Below, piece by piece: positions 28,393-37,917 of a stretch of DNA of 64,000 nt. This DNA is from a virus. Positions within the stretch are counted from its first letter, which is position 1. Every line of letters starts with the position of its first letter. A program made the position numbers and the translations under genes. The stretch lies in IMG/VR virus record IMGVR_UViG_3300035145_002457, positions 20,587-84,586 of that record. The stretch is one strand, 5' to 3'. Under the pieces are notes generated by a model, which saw only the letters and a program-made list of their open reading frames with translations, had not been told where the DNA came from and searched no databases.

Positions 28393-29717
28393 ATATAGAT
28401 GATAAAAATTTTTGTGTTGTTCCTTTTGTACAGTTGAATACTAGAGGTAAAGGTGATGCTAGGGTATGTTGTAGTATTACAGGTATTGAAAGAGGTATAC
28501 CTAAAGATTTAGTTTTAGATGATCTTAATAACGAAAACTATACTGCACAAACGCCTGTATACAATTTACAAAATGATGCTATTGCAGATTTATGGAATAG
28601 CAAGTTCATGAAAGACTTTCGTATGAAAATGCTTCGTGGAGAACATATTCCTGCTTGCGAATTTTGTCATCGCATGGAAGCAAGTGGACTAACATCTAAG
28701 CGAATAGGAAAAAATAAAAGATTTAAACAAAAAACTTTACCATTACTCCAAAAGTATTATGAACGTAACGGATATGTTGATATCATGCCACAGTGGTGGG
28801 AAATACGTTTGTCAACAAAATGCAATCTAAGTTGTATAATGTGTACTCCTGGACTTAGTTCAATGATGTATAAAGAATATTCAAAATGGGAAAAGCAAGG
28901 CAAGATTATTCCTATGATGCAGGGTGCTTTAGATATTGCTAAAGAAAGCGGAGAGGAATATCTCAGCAGTAGCAAATATTTCAAAGAGCAAATTATGGAT
29001 AATTTAGAACATTGTTTGTTTATGGAATTCAGAGGAGGCGAAGTATTTGCTGACAAACCTAGTGTAAAATTTATAGACAGCATTGGTGATACAGCACATG
29101 CAAAAAATATCGAACTAGATATTAGTACAAATGCTACATTAATTACACCAGAAGTAGTTGATGTGCTCAATAAGTTTAAGGGCGGCACACTACGGTTTAG
29201 TATAGATAGTTTCGATGAAGAAGATGAATATATTAGATACCATACGGAATGGCAAAGTGTTATAGATAGTATGAAGCATAGTAGGAAATTACACAAAGGT
29301 TGGAGATTTTTGACACAAACAACTGTGCAGTATTTAAATTGTCTTAGCATGGATAAGCTAGTCAACTTCTTTAACGATTTTATTCAAGAAGATGATTCAC
29401 AAAGATTTTATTTGGGATTTACAACTGTAAGAGGTAAAGATTTTTTAAGACACGAAATGGTCCCTTTACAAACTAGGAAACAACAAATAGAAAAACTACT
29501 AAAATTAAAAAGTTCGCACTACATTTTTAACGAACACAAAAACAAAGACATATATTGCAAATCACTTGATATGTTAATATCAACATTAAATATGCCTGAA
29601 TACAATGATAAAAATTTAGACGACAGAGCAAGACAATATTTTGACAAATTGACTGAGCTAAGAAATTTAGATTATTACAAACAATTTCCTCAACTACAAA
29701 GGTTAACAAATGTATAA
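28389..29717 (+). CDS. Radical-SAM protein with N-terminal auxiliary cluster region, type A (442 aa)
   Basis: Auxiliary Cys: C9, C27-C28 and C90-x2-C93. Radical-SAM motif: C145-x3-C149-x2-C152 (STKCNLSCIMC). FRGGEVF stands where GGEP is usual, so the Pro is lost. SIDSFDEEDEYIRYHTEW matches the SIDA-GE-N-YIRYPSNW element of the neighbouring type A proteins. The C-terminus is lysine-rich and helical. It is coupled by ATGA to the SGNH-like gene and overlaps the next radical-SAM gene by 8 bases. Confidence 0.87.
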   Translation: MNIDDKNFCVVPFVQLNTRGKGDARVCCSITGIERGIPKDLVLDDLNNENYTAQTPVYNLQNDAIADLWNSKFMKDFRMKMLRGEHIPACEFCHRMEASGLTSKRIGKNKRFKQKTLPLLQKYYERNGYVDIMPQWWEIRLSTKCNLSCIMCTPGLSSMMYKEYSKWEKQGKIIPMMQGALDIAKESGEEYLSSSKYFKEQIMDNLEHCLFMEFRGGEVFADKPSVKFIDSIGDTAHAKNIELDISTNATLITPEVVDVLNKFKGGTLRFSIDSFDEEDEYIRYHTEWQSVIDSMKHSRKLHKGWRFLTQTTVQYLNCLSMDKLVNFFNDFIQEDDSQRFYLGFTTVRGKDFLRHEMVPLQTRKQQIEKLLKLKSSHYIFNEHKNKDIYCKSLDMLISTLNMPEYNDKNLDDRARQYFDKLTELRNLDYYKQFPQLQRLTNV

Positions 29718-30597
29718 TACACCTTATCCTAGATGCGTTTATCTTAGAGAAATGTATGTTGCAGTTGATGGGCAATGTATGCCTTGTTGTGATTTATCAT
29801 TAGGAATTGGAGGAAATGCTTGGACACAATTTTACAAAAAAGAGTGGCATTTAGATTATTTTGATATAAATGATATAATAAAAGATATGCATGTTTTTAC
29901 AGGTCATATAAACAACAGTAAACTTAGCCCTATTGAAAAATGTTCTAAAACCTGTACAAAAAAAGATTTAAACAGACGGAAATATTTCCATTTAGAACTT
30001 AGCACACGATGCACATTACAGTGTCCTAAATGTCCAAGAACACGTTGGCAAGAAAATAGTCCTGATAATTTATTTAAAAAGACAGATATGAAATATGAGC
30101 ATGTTAAACAGTTAGTCAAGGCGAATATGCATAATGAATTTTTATTGCAAGGAACTTTAGGGGATCCTGTTTTTCATCCAAGACTATTTGAAATAATTAA
30201 TTTGATTGACAAAAAGAAAAAATCATTTATAATGAGTACTGCATCTCCTTCAAGGAACATTAAATGGTGGGAAGAATTTTATGACTCATATAGTAATGAT
30301 AATAGTATTGTTAGATTTGGTGTTGATGGTTTAGCAGACACCGCTCATATGTATAGGATAGGAATGGATTTTGATAAAGTTTGGGAAGCAATGTTGTTAG
30401 GATCAAAATTAGGAAAAAACATTCAATGGCAATTTATTCCATTTAGATTTAATGAACACCAGATTGAAGAAGCACAAAAAATGGCTAAAGATAACGGAAT
30501 AACATTTAAGATGTTTAAAAGTAATCGTTGGGACGGAAAGAAAGATCCATTAAGACCTAAAAATAAAAATTTATTTCATGTATCGAGGAGTTATTAA
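29710..30597 (+). CDS. Radical-SAM protein, hybrid of types A and B (295 aa)
   Basis: The radical-SAM motif C101-x3-C105-x2-C108 (TRCTLQCPKC) and the core (GTLGDP, GVDGLADTAHMYR, FNEHQIEEAQ) belong to type B. Unlike the other type B proteins it has no C-terminal SPASM domain; instead residues 1-82 carry C9, C23, C26-C27, C78 and C82 in the DGQCMPCC arrangement typical of the auxiliary region. The auxiliary domain therefore lies before the core, as in type A. The ending (KNLFHVSRSY) is abrupt but the stop overlaps the next ATG neatly, so this looks like a genuine architecture rather than a frameshift. Confidence 0.82.
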   Translation: MYNTPYPRCVYLREMYVAVDGQCMPCCDLSLGIGGNAWTQFYKKEWHLDYFDINDIIKDMHVFTGHINNSKLSPIEKCSKTCTKKDLNRRKYFHLELSTRCTLQCPKCPRTRWQENSPDNLFKKTDMKYEHVKQLVKANMHNEFLLQGTLGDPVFHPRLFEIINLIDKKKKSFIMSTASPSRNIKWWEEFYDSYSNDNSIVRFGVDGLADTAHMYRIGMDFDKVWEAMLLGSKLGKNIQWQFIPFRFNEHQIEEAQKMAKDNGITFKMFKSNRWDGKKDPLRPKNKNLFHVSRSY

Positions 30598-31289
30598 TGA
30601 TTGTAGATTTACTAGATAAAAGAATAAACACAAGATGTTTTTCAGATAAATCTATTCCTGACAGTGTTATAAAAGAACTTTTAGAAGTGTTGAATAGGAT
30701 ACCAGCAAAAGAAAATCAAATGCCTACAGAGGTTTATGTTTTAGGACAAGACGCTTTAGATGAAAAAAATGAATTATATGTTAATACAGAATGTAGTCCA
30801 AATGTTTTCAATCCTCAAGTACTAGCTCCTTTAGTTTTTTGTTTTGTTGAAAAAGAAAAAATGGTAGACGGTAATGGTATTACAGATGTAAAAATACCTA
30901 AAGTTTGGCAAACTGAAATACATAGATATTATACAGGAATGGCACTAATGGCATTATCTTTATCAGCACTTGAGCAAGGGTTATCTGTAGGAATTTGTCA
31001 ATCACAAGGATTGTGTCATATTTGGCCTGATTGGAAAGAAAGAGGCGGTGCGTTTACATATAATAATGAATATAAAAAAGTAAGTTTATCTCTTGGTATT
31101 GGATATCCTGAATATGAAAGCACAAGCAGTAGAGCAAGAATGCCAAATAAAATTGCTAAAAATTTAAAACCTGATGCAGTAAGAAGAGCTTCTCTAGGTG
31201 AAACCAGCAGAAGGCCAAAATTAAAAAATTATGTAAAAATAATAGGACAGGATATAACTTTACCAAAGACTTGGCAAAATAGGATATAA
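30597..31289 (+). CDS. Nitroreductase-like flavoprotein (230 aa)
   Basis: The start LLDKRINTRCFSDKSIP follows the RRS-R-F-x-IP pattern of the nitroreductase FMN-binding N-terminus. GMALMALSLSALEQGLSVGICQS matches the long central helix followed by the Gly-Ser turn, and SLSLGIGYPE the strand before the C-terminal loop. Such proteins bind FMN and use NAD(P)H to reduce nitro, quinone, enone or peptide-derived azoline groups. Next to radical-SAM enzymes it may supply electrons or act on their product. GAGGAG stands upstream and the start is in TAATGA. Confidence 0.72.
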   Translation: MIVDLLDKRINTRCFSDKSIPDSVIKELLEVLNRIPAKENQMPTEVYVLGQDALDEKNELYVNTECSPNVFNPQVLAPLVFCFVEKEKMVDGNGITDVKIPKVWQTEIHRYYTGMALMALSLSALEQGLSVGICQSQGLCHIWPDWKERGGAFTYNNEYKKVSLSLGIGYPEYESTSSRARMPNKIAKNLKPDAVRRASLGETSRRPKLKNYVKIIGQDITLPKTWQNRI

Positions 31290-31290
31290 G

Positions 31291-32688
31291 ATGCAAGATA
31301 CAAAATGTGCAATGTTATGGATGAGTCAAAGTTATAGAGCCAATGGCGACATACGTGTTTGCTGTCAAGCACAACATGGTCCTACAGGAGGCATACTCAA
31401 AGACAAGGATGGCAAAATATTAAATGCAAGAGATGCAAATTTGCAAGATATTCGTAATGCTCCACTAGCAAAAGAAATACGCAAGGCAATGCTAGAAGGA
31501 AAACGTCATCCAGAATGTATTCGTTGCCATACTGAAGAAGATGCAGGTATGTTAAGCCGTAGGCAAGTAGAAAACAAACTTTGGATCAAAGGCGGATGGA
31601 ATCAAATTAAAGAAGAAGACAAGTATACTTGGGAACAGCTAGAAGAAAACACAAATGAAGACGGCAGTATTGAAACTGATAAAATAGGAAATGCATTTTT
31701 TGATGTGAGATTTGGAAACTTGTGTAACTTAAAATGCCGTATGTGCGGTCCAACTGATAGCAATATGTGGTACGAAGATCAAGTTAAACTATGGGGAAAT
31801 ACTTATAAAGATAGTCATGGAACAGTTCAACTTATCAAAAATGAAAAAGGAAAACATGTACCAGAAGTAAATGTATATGATTGGCACGAGAGTGACCATT
31901 ACTGGAAACAAATGGAACAACAAATTCCAGCTATAAAAAAGTTATATATTGTAGGCGGCGAGCCTTTAATGATAGATCAACACTATGCTTTTTTACAGAA
32001 ATGTGTTGATCAAGGTTGTGCAAAAGATATAGTTGTTGAATACAACTCAAATATTACTAACATACCAGAACGTGCTTGGAGCATATGGAAGCATTTTAGG
32101 CAAATAGGTATAGGTGCTAGTATTGATGCAATAGGAGATCTTAATCGATATATTAGGTATCCAAGTAATTTTAATAAAATTTGGGAGAACTTGAACAAAT
32201 TAAGCAAAGCGGATGGAAACTTTAGAGTTTGGTATGCAACAACAATCAGTATATACAATGTATTACACTTACCAGAATTTTTAAAATTTGTTATACAAAA
32301 CCAATTAAAGCGTGTTAATGATGACGATTTAAAACCATTAATTACGCCTCATCCGTTACACGGACCTCAATTTTTAAATATTAGAGTATTGCCCAAAGAT
32401 GTAAAAAAATATGTAACACAATTTTACAAAGATAGCGTAAGTGAACTTGATAAAGAAATTGACTTGCATATCAAAGATGAAAACAGAAAAATTGCCTGTA
32501 AAAAATATATGCGTAAAATTTTAAAAACGTATGACGAATTTATGTGGGCAAAAGATTTTACAGATAAATTACCTAAGTTTTGGGAACACACAAGGAAGTT
32601 AGATACTATCAGAGGACACAGTTTTGAAAAAAGTTGTCCTGAGATGTATAAATTATTGCAGGAGTATGAGCATGAAACCACACCTTAA
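31291..32688 (+). CDS. Radical-SAM protein with N-terminal auxiliary cluster region, type A (465 aa)
   Basis: Auxiliary Cys: C6, C24-C25 after ANGDIR, and C76-x2-C79 followed by EEDAGMLSRR. Radical-SAM motif: C145-x3-C149-x2-C152 (GNLCNLKCRMC), with VGGEPLMID. ASIDAIGDLNRYIRYPSNF and YNVLHLPEFLKF are shared with the type A genes at 26399 and 40193. It is closest in plan to the 26399 protein, which suggests duplication within the operon. It follows the nitroreductase-like gene by one base and runs 17 bases into the 2OG oxygenase gene. Confidence 0.88.
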   Translation: MQDTKCAMLWMSQSYRANGDIRVCCQAQHGPTGGILKDKDGKILNARDANLQDIRNAPLAKEIRKAMLEGKRHPECIRCHTEEDAGMLSRRQVENKLWIKGGWNQIKEEDKYTWEQLEENTNEDGSIETDKIGNAFFDVRFGNLCNLKCRMCGPTDSNMWYEDQVKLWGNTYKDSHGTVQLIKNEKGKHVPEVNVYDWHESDHYWKQMEQQIPAIKKLYIVGGEPLMIDQHYAFLQKCVDQGCAKDIVVEYNSNITNIPERAWSIWKHFRQIGIGASIDAIGDLNRYIRYPSNFNKIWENLNKLSKADGNFRVWYATTISIYNVLHLPEFLKFVIQNQLKRVNDDDLKPLITPHPLHGPQFLNIRVLPKDVKKYVTQFYKDSVSELDKEIDLHIKDENRKIACKKYMRKILKTYDEFMWAKDFTDKLPKFWEHTRKLDTIRGHSFEKSCPEMYKLLQEYEHETTP

Positions 32689-33310
32689 ATTAGACAAATT
32701 AAATGTAATAGATGATGCAATTGATATTTGGAACACAATTGATCATAGTATAGAAAATAATGAAGATATAAATTTTTATAGGCAAGCATCAAAAACAATG
32801 GGCCATTATAGTTTAGGTAAAATTACACAAAGATGGGATTATTTTAGAGAATATTTTAAACCTCTTACTGATGAACAATGCTTGATAGAGTTTTATGTAG
32901 GTAACAAAGAAAATTATAGAAGTTCTCCGCACACTGACAGAGGACGAACTGTTGCAATAAATGTGCCGATCAAAGTAGATTTAGAAAATAGCATTGCATT
33001 TTTTGGCAAACATTTTGATCTTGCAAAGTATCCTGCACCAAAAGATTTTGGGTATAATTTTAATCTTACAACAAAAGAAACTGATTTTAAGTCCGAAACA
33101 AATCAAAGATATCAAGGTGATTACGTTGAAGGACTTTACGATGATGTTATTTTAGATAGTTTAGTTTTATTTGATCCTGCTGTTCCACATGGCGGCTGGA
33201 ATAAAGCAAATGATAGTCGCGTGTTAATGAGTCTTAGTTTTGACAGCATTACATACGAACAGGCATACAACAAATGTATTGAACTAGGATGGACGAGTGA
33301 AATATCTTGA
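32672..33310 (+). CDS. 2OG-Fe(II) oxygenase-like protein (212 aa)
   Basis: The facial triad is visible: H87-x-D89 in SPHTDRGR and H173 in VPHGGWN, with R183 in SRVLMSLSF at the spacing used to bind 2-oxoglutarate. Members hydroxylate amino acids, peptides, lipids or other small molecules with O2. ATG 32672 is preferred since GGAG at 32661 is 7 bases ahead; ATG 32666 would be too close. It is homologous to the gene at 36226 around both metal-binding segments. It sits between a type A and a type B radical-SAM gene. Confidence 0.72.
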   Translation: MKPHLKLDKLNVIDDAIDIWNTIDHSIENNEDINFYRQASKTMGHYSLGKITQRWDYFREYFKPLTDEQCLIEFYVGNKENYRSSPHTDRGRTVAINVPIKVDLENSIAFFGKHFDLAKYPAPKDFGYNFNLTTKETDFKSETNQRYQGDYVEGLYDDVILDSLVLFDPAVPHGGWNKANDSRVLMSLSFDSITYEQAYNKCIELGWTSEIS

Positions 33311-34409
33311 TTGCGTAGATATAAAATATCTACAAGTAGATCATAATTCTACTTGTAACTTGCGTTGTCCTCAATGTGCAAGGACACATGAAGGTGCCAC
33401 ACATCCTGATTTACCTTTGTTAGAATTAAATGTAAGTGATTACGAAAAATTTATTCCACATACACCTAATTTAGATATTATTATGTTTTGTGGAAATTAT
33501 GGCGAAGTTGTAGTCTCTAACACATTCATGGATTGTTTAGATTACGTATTAGAAAATACAAAGTCTAAAATAATTATTACAACCAACAGCAGTGCAAGGA
33601 ATGAAGAATGGTGGTCTTTGCTTGCACAAAAGCTAAAAGGCAGAGGTAAAGTAAATTTTAGTATAGACGGTTTAGAAGATACTAATCATATATACCGAGT
33701 TAACGCTGTATGGGATAAAGTAATTAATAACGCTAAAGCATTTACTAGTGCAGGCGGAAGAGCACGTTGGGACTATTTAGTTTTTGGACATAATGAACAT
33801 CAAGTAGACGAAGCAGTAGCATTAGCAAAAGATATAGGATTTGAAGAATTTCAAATTAAACTTACAAATAGATTTATAAATGATGAACAGTATAAAAATG
33901 ATATTCAAGCAAGTGAATCACAAGATGTTATTACAAGAAAAAGCAAGTATGTTTTAGATATGCCTAAAAACAAAGACTTCCAAGGGTCAGGAAAATCACA
34001 AAACGATCAAATTATAGACAAGTACGGCAGTTGGAAATCTTATGTAAACACAACACCAATTGATTGTAAATGGAGACCTAACGGTCAAATATTCTTAGAC
34101 TTTGAAGGGAGAGTATGGCCTTGTACTTGGACAGCCAGTGGATATCATCATTACGGAAACAATACGCAGAAAGAACAAGCTCAAAAGGTTTTTGACAAGT
34201 ACGGTAATGACTTTAACCAGTTATCAAAACATTCATTACCTGAAATATTAAATAATGAGTACTTTGGAAAAACGTTTTGTCAGAGTTGGCAATCTGACAT
34301 GGATGCAGAAATTCCAAAGTTGTTTGCATGTGGTAGAACTTGCGGTACTGATTACAATTTTTCTAGTGCGTATGGTTCTAATAAAAGGTTGATTAAATTA
34401 TATGAGTGA
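33297..34409 (+). CDS. Radical-SAM protein with C-terminal SPASM-like domain, type B (370 aa)
   Basis: Cluster motif C20-x3-C24-x2-C27 (STCNLRCPQC). GNYGEV replaces GGEP. NFSIDGLEDTNHIYR and ARWDYLVFGHNEHQVDEA are the type B signatures. The C-terminal SPASM-like part has DCKW, VWPCTW, FCQSW and CGRTC. The only plausible start is GTG 33297, inside the 3' end of the oxygenase gene (AGGATGGACGAGTG). It overlaps the following type A gene by 8 bases, repeating the B then A order of 25323/26399. Confidence 0.87.
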   Translation: MKYLDCVDIKYLQVDHNSTCNLRCPQCARTHEGATHPDLPLLELNVSDYEKFIPHTPNLDIIMFCGNYGEVVVSNTFMDCLDYVLENTKSKIIITTNSSARNEEWWSLLAQKLKGRGKVNFSIDGLEDTNHIYRVNAVWDKVINNAKAFTSAGGRARWDYLVFGHNEHQVDEAVALAKDIGFEEFQIKLTNRFINDEQYKNDIQASESQDVITRKSKYVLDMPKNKDFQGSGKSQNDQIIDKYGSWKSYVNTTPIDCKWRPNGQIFLDFEGRVWPCTWTASGYHHYGNNTQKEQAQKVFDKYGNDFNQLSKHSLPEILNNEYFGKTFCQSWQSDMDAEIPKLFACGRTCGTDYNFSSAYGSNKRLIKLYE

Positions 34410-35679
34410 TTACAAAAAAGCAGACGATATAAGTCCATCAATGTGTATTATGCCTTGGATTGGTTTAGCAACTGATGCAAGCGGCGGAATACGACCTTGT
34501 TGTTGGATGCAAGCAATTACTCCTGACAAGTTTCATGGTAGCCCTGCAGAATACAAAGACAGCAAGTACCTCAATGATATGAAAGAGGCTTTTCTTAGAG
34601 GAGAATATCCAGATATATGTTCTAGATGTAAACATGATGATGAACGGGGTATGCAAACTAAAAGAACTAGAGAAAATAAATCATGGCAAGACACCGGCGG
34701 AGACTGGAATAAACTAGACGAACAAGAATTTACTATGATTGATTTACGCCTAAGTAACATTTGTAATTTAGGATGTGTAATGTGTGGACCTAAAAGCAGT
34801 AGTTTTATTAGACAAGAAACAATAGATGTATTAGGTCAACAAGGTAAAACTGCTGAACATTATCAATATCAATATGACGGAACAAAGAATAAAGATTTAC
34901 TGAATCCTTACACTGATCAAGATATAGAGGAAATAATTGAAATTATTCCTAAAAATGCAAGGATATATTGCACAGGAGGAGAACCTAGTTTAGTTAAGAA
35001 GACTACAAGACTATTAGAGAGATTATTAGAAAAAGGATACAATGAAACTGTAATTTTACAATTTAATAGTAACTTTCAAGCATTAAACCAAAAATGGTAT
35101 GATCTTTTATCTCAATTTAAAGGTGACATGCTACCTAGTATTGATGGTATAGGCAAAACTGCTGAATATGTAAGATATCCATGTGATTGGAATCGTGTAG
35201 ATAATAACATAAGAGAATTTATCAAGCAGTGTGGCAAAACTTGGACAGTAAAAATTATGCCAACTACAAGTATTGTTAGTGTTTTTGGATTTAAAGATAT
35301 GTGGGATTGGTGGTACAACGATTTAAGAGTAAACTTGCCATATATAGATGAAGCACTTCGTGGAGAAAAAGGCGATTGGGCAATGCGTACCCAATGTAAT
35401 AATAGACTTGTAAGTCCTCCGTATTTTGACATAAGAAATTTACCAGAAGCCGGTAAACAAAAAGTTATAGAAGATATTGATTACATAATTAAAAATTACA
35501 GCAAGTATTGGCAAGTAGGTAATGAACGTAACTATCTTAATGATGTAAAGAAACAAGTTATGTTAGAACCAAATGAGCCATTTTCTCGAACTATAGAAAA
35601 TTTAAATAGGCTAGATGCTGTTAGAGGAAACAATTGGAGAGAAAGTTTGCCAGAACTAGCGAGATTAACAAATGGATAA
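34402..35679 (+). CDS. Radical-SAM protein with N-terminal auxiliary cluster region, type A (425 aa)
   Basis: Auxiliary Cys: C15, C33-C34 after SGGIR, and C73-x2-C76 followed by DDERGMQTKR. Radical-SAM motif: C121-x3-C125-x2-C128 (SNICNLGCVMC), then CTGGEPSL. The SIDGIGKTAEYVRYPCDW element places it with type A. The C-terminal region has a tryptophan-rich helix (DMWDWWYND) absent from its paralogues, a sign that substrate pockets differ. Starts and stops overlap the neighbours, consistent with coupled translation. Confidence 0.88.
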   Translation: MSDYKKADDISPSMCIMPWIGLATDASGGIRPCCWMQAITPDKFHGSPAEYKDSKYLNDMKEAFLRGEYPDICSRCKHDDERGMQTKRTRENKSWQDTGGDWNKLDEQEFTMIDLRLSNICNLGCVMCGPKSSSFIRQETIDVLGQQGKTAEHYQYQYDGTKNKDLLNPYTDQDIEEIIEIIPKNARIYCTGGEPSLVKKTTRLLERLLEKGYNETVILQFNSNFQALNQKWYDLLSQFKGDMLPSIDGIGKTAEYVRYPCDWNRVDNNIREFIKQCGKTWTVKIMPTTSIVSVFGFKDMWDWWYNDLRVNLPYIDEALRGEKGDWAMRTQCNNRLVSPPYFDIRNLPEAGKQKVIEDIDYIIKNYSKYWQVGNERNYLNDVKKQVMLEPNEPFSRTIENLNRLDAVRGNNWRESLPELARLTNG

Positions 35680-36229
35680 AATATTAGTTGCAGGAAATCC
35701 TGAGTACGGGTTATCACAAGGCATAAAATCATTATTTCCTGATGCAAAATTTGTCAGTAGAGACTATGGAGGGTTTGATTTATCTATTCCAAGTACACAA
35801 AGAGAAATTGCAGAAATGAGTATGGACTATGATGTGTTTATTGCTGTAAGTTGTATATGGAGATTTGCCCAAACAGAGTATGTCCAAGAAGTGGCAAAAC
35901 GTTGGATAGAAAGAAAGCATGGCTACATAATTGCTGTAGGTTCTAGTGCAGACACACCAGTTAAAGGTAGTGCATGGATGTACCCTGCAGAAAAAAAAGC
36001 GTTAAGAGCATATTGTAGGCAATTAAGTCAAATCAGTGCAGGAGAAAATGATTGCAATTTGAAAGTAACATATTTAAGTCCTGGTAATATTCACACCCCT
36101 AAACAAGACGAAAAATTACCTGATGTTAAAAAATTAGAATCAGTATATATTGCCAATACTATAAAATGGTTATTAGAACAACCTAAAGATGTTAACATAA
36201 GCGAAATTTGCATGGATAGGATGCCATGA
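35672..36229 (+). CDS. Short-chain dehydrogenase-like protein (185 aa)
   Basis: The N-terminus ILVAGNPEYGLSQGI looks like an altered TGxxxGxG nucleotide-binding turn. AVGSSADT at 88-95 provides the Ser, and Y104-x3-K108 (MYPAEKKA) the catalytic pair of SDR enzymes; LSPGNIHTP fits the PG motif after them. At 185 residues it is shorter than the usual ~250 and lacks the NNAG segment, so it may be a degenerate or specialised member. It probably interconverts an alcohol and a ketone on the pathway product. Confidence 0.6.
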   Translation: MDKILVAGNPEYGLSQGIKSLFPDAKFVSRDYGGFDLSIPSTQREIAEMSMDYDVFIAVSCIWRFAQTEYVQEVAKRWIERKHGYIIAVGSSADTPVKGSAWMYPAEKKALRAYCRQLSQISAGENDCNLKVTYLSPGNIHTPKQDEKLPDVKKLESVYIANTIKWLLEQPKDVNISEICMDRMP

Positions 36230-36813
36230 ATATATTCTATTTGAATAACACTCCTACAAAATTCTACAAAACACTAAAAAAGATTGCAGACAAATATAAA
36301 AACAAACCATTTGAAATAATAATGTCTGATAGACATCATTCAACTGATTTAAGCGAAGAAGATTGCTTTGTACTTAATCAATTTTTACCTTTGCAATCTC
36401 CTGGTATATCCTTTAATATGATTAATCAAGCGTTAGAAACTTCTCATATAGATAGACAACGAAAAACAGCATTGCAAGTAGCAGTAAAATCAGATCCAAT
36501 GAAACACTTTGCATATGCTGTAAAAAATGAATTTTTAGATGAACTTGTGCCACTTGAAATTGCTGATGGTTTTAGAAACAAGCGATATGTGGATTGGGAA
36601 AATGGCGGAGATGAGCGTCCTATGTTTTACCATTATAATCCGTGTTATAATGATCATATAGCAATAGAGAAAATGAAAGCATATCTTTGTAATACTACTT
36701 TACCGCATGGAGGGTTGCATACTATACCAGGCAAACATGAAAGATTATTTTTTAGTTTTTCCTTTTTACAAACAATAGATGAAGTTAAAGAAAAATTTAA
36801 GGATTGGCTCTAA
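36226..36813 (+). CDS. 2OG-Fe(II) oxygenase-like protein, divergent paralogue (195 aa)
   Basis: Alignment by eye to the 32672 protein gives matching blocks: SHIDRQRKTALQVAVKSD with H74-x-D76 against its HTDRGR block, and LPHGGLHTIPGKHER with H161 and R173 against its VPHGG block. The iron triad and the 2-oxoglutarate Arg are thus present although overall similarity is low. The N-terminal 60 residues are not similar. It is coupled to the SDR-like gene by ATGA and to the next radical-SAM gene by TAATG. Confidence 0.6.
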   Translation: MNIFYLNNTPTKFYKTLKKIADKYKNKPFEIIMSDRHHSTDLSEEDCFVLNQFLPLQSPGISFNMINQALETSHIDRQRKTALQVAVKSDPMKHFAYAVKNEFLDELVPLEIADGFRNKRYVDWENGGDERPMFYHYNPCYNDHIAIEKMKAYLCNTTLPHGGLHTIPGKHERLFFSFSFLQTIDEVKEKFKDWL

Positions 36814-37913
36814 TGGGATTACTTTGTAGCGCATTAAAAAATAGCATAAGTATAGCCCCTACGGGTGAAATCCGTCCTTGCTATTTGCATGATTTTAATC
36901 ATGACTACAATGTTGATAAAATATCTATACAAGATTATAGAGAAAAAGTAGCTCTACCTATGTATAAAGAAATGAAAAAAACAGGAAAATTACCAAAAGG
37001 TTGTTGGAAGTGTAAGTCGATCAAACATTATGAAATATTTAACAAGTATTTGAAATGGTATGAGGCAAACGAAAGCGAAGAATTATTAATGTTAGATATT
37101 TCATTAAGTAATCTTTGTAATAACGGTTGTATAATGTGTAATAAGAAAAATAGCTCTTATTATAAAAAAATAGAAAAGAATATGTTTGTATTTCCTATAC
37201 AAACCGGAGCGCAAGAGCTTAAAATTAATCATTCAAAAAAAGTTTTTGAAGATTTGTGTAGTAATGTAAAGTCATTAAAAGAGTTATATATTAAAGGCGG
37301 AGAACCCACTTTAGATACTAAAGTACAAGACATATTAGATTATCTTATTAGTATTGATAAGACTGATACTGTTATAAAATTAAACACAAACTTAACAAAT
37401 ACAAATAAAAGATTTATGGATAGTATTAGTAAATTTCCTTATAAAAATGTTAGTTTCAGTATCGATGCAAAAGGAGAATTAAACAATGTATTGCGGCATC
37501 CTAGTAAGTTTAATAGTGTGATTAAAAATTTGCAAAGATGGACAGAAATTAAAACCGAACAAGATCGATATAATATTTCTAGTGTGATAAGCATTTATAA
37601 TCTATTTAAATATCCAGAATTAAAAAAATATTTAAAACAAAATTTTAATGAATATATTCATTTCTATCACATTAATATTTTGCAAACACCAGAATATATG
37701 GATATCTCTCATGTTAATAAAAAAATATTCAATCAAGCTCTTTTACTCTATGATGTTAGCGATAGAAAAACACTAATAGATTATTATAATAATAAAAAGA
37801 CAAAAAATAATATCAATGATTACGAGGTATTTACAAAACGAAGTATACAATGGTTTAATAGTAGAGGATATGATCTATCTATAACTGGTAATCCGTTTTT
37901 TGAAGGAATATAA
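36813..37913 (+). CDS. Radical-SAM protein, type A with reduced auxiliary Cys set (366 aa)
   Basis: Radical-SAM motif C102-x3-C106-x2-C109 (SNLCNNGCIMC) and KGGEPTL. The N-terminal region keeps C5, C23 and C64-x2-C67, but the usual Cys-Cys pair is Cys-Tyr here, so the auxiliary cluster may have an open ligand site. SIDAKGELNNVLRHPSKF is a drifted form of the type A element. It is Lys/Asn-rich and about 80-100 residues shorter than its paralogues. ATG 36813 is used (TAATG overlap); an in-frame TTG lies three codons upstream. Confidence 0.85.
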   Translation: MGLLCSALKNSISIAPTGEIRPCYLHDFNHDYNVDKISIQDYREKVALPMYKEMKKTGKLPKGCWKCKSIKHYEIFNKYLKWYEANESEELLMLDISLSNLCNNGCIMCNKKNSSYYKKIEKNMFVFPIQTGAQELKINHSKKVFEDLCSNVKSLKELYIKGGEPTLDTKVQDILDYLISIDKTDTVIKLNTNLTNTNKRFMDSISKFPYKNVSFSIDAKGELNNVLRHPSKFNSVIKNLQRWTEIKTEQDRYNISSVISIYNLFKYPELKKYLKQNFNEYIHFYHINILQTPEYMDISHVNKKIFNQALLLYDVSDRKTLIDYYNNKKTKNNINDYEVFTKRSIQWFNSRGYDLSITGNPFFEGI

Positions 37914-37917
37914 TAAA

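Noticed and set aside
28757-29365. Long minus-strand frame of 202 codons inside the 28389 radical-SAM gene
   Set aside because: Its protein is Ser/Leu/Ile-rich without domains and it lies wholly opposite a gene with clear motifs; a shadow frame.
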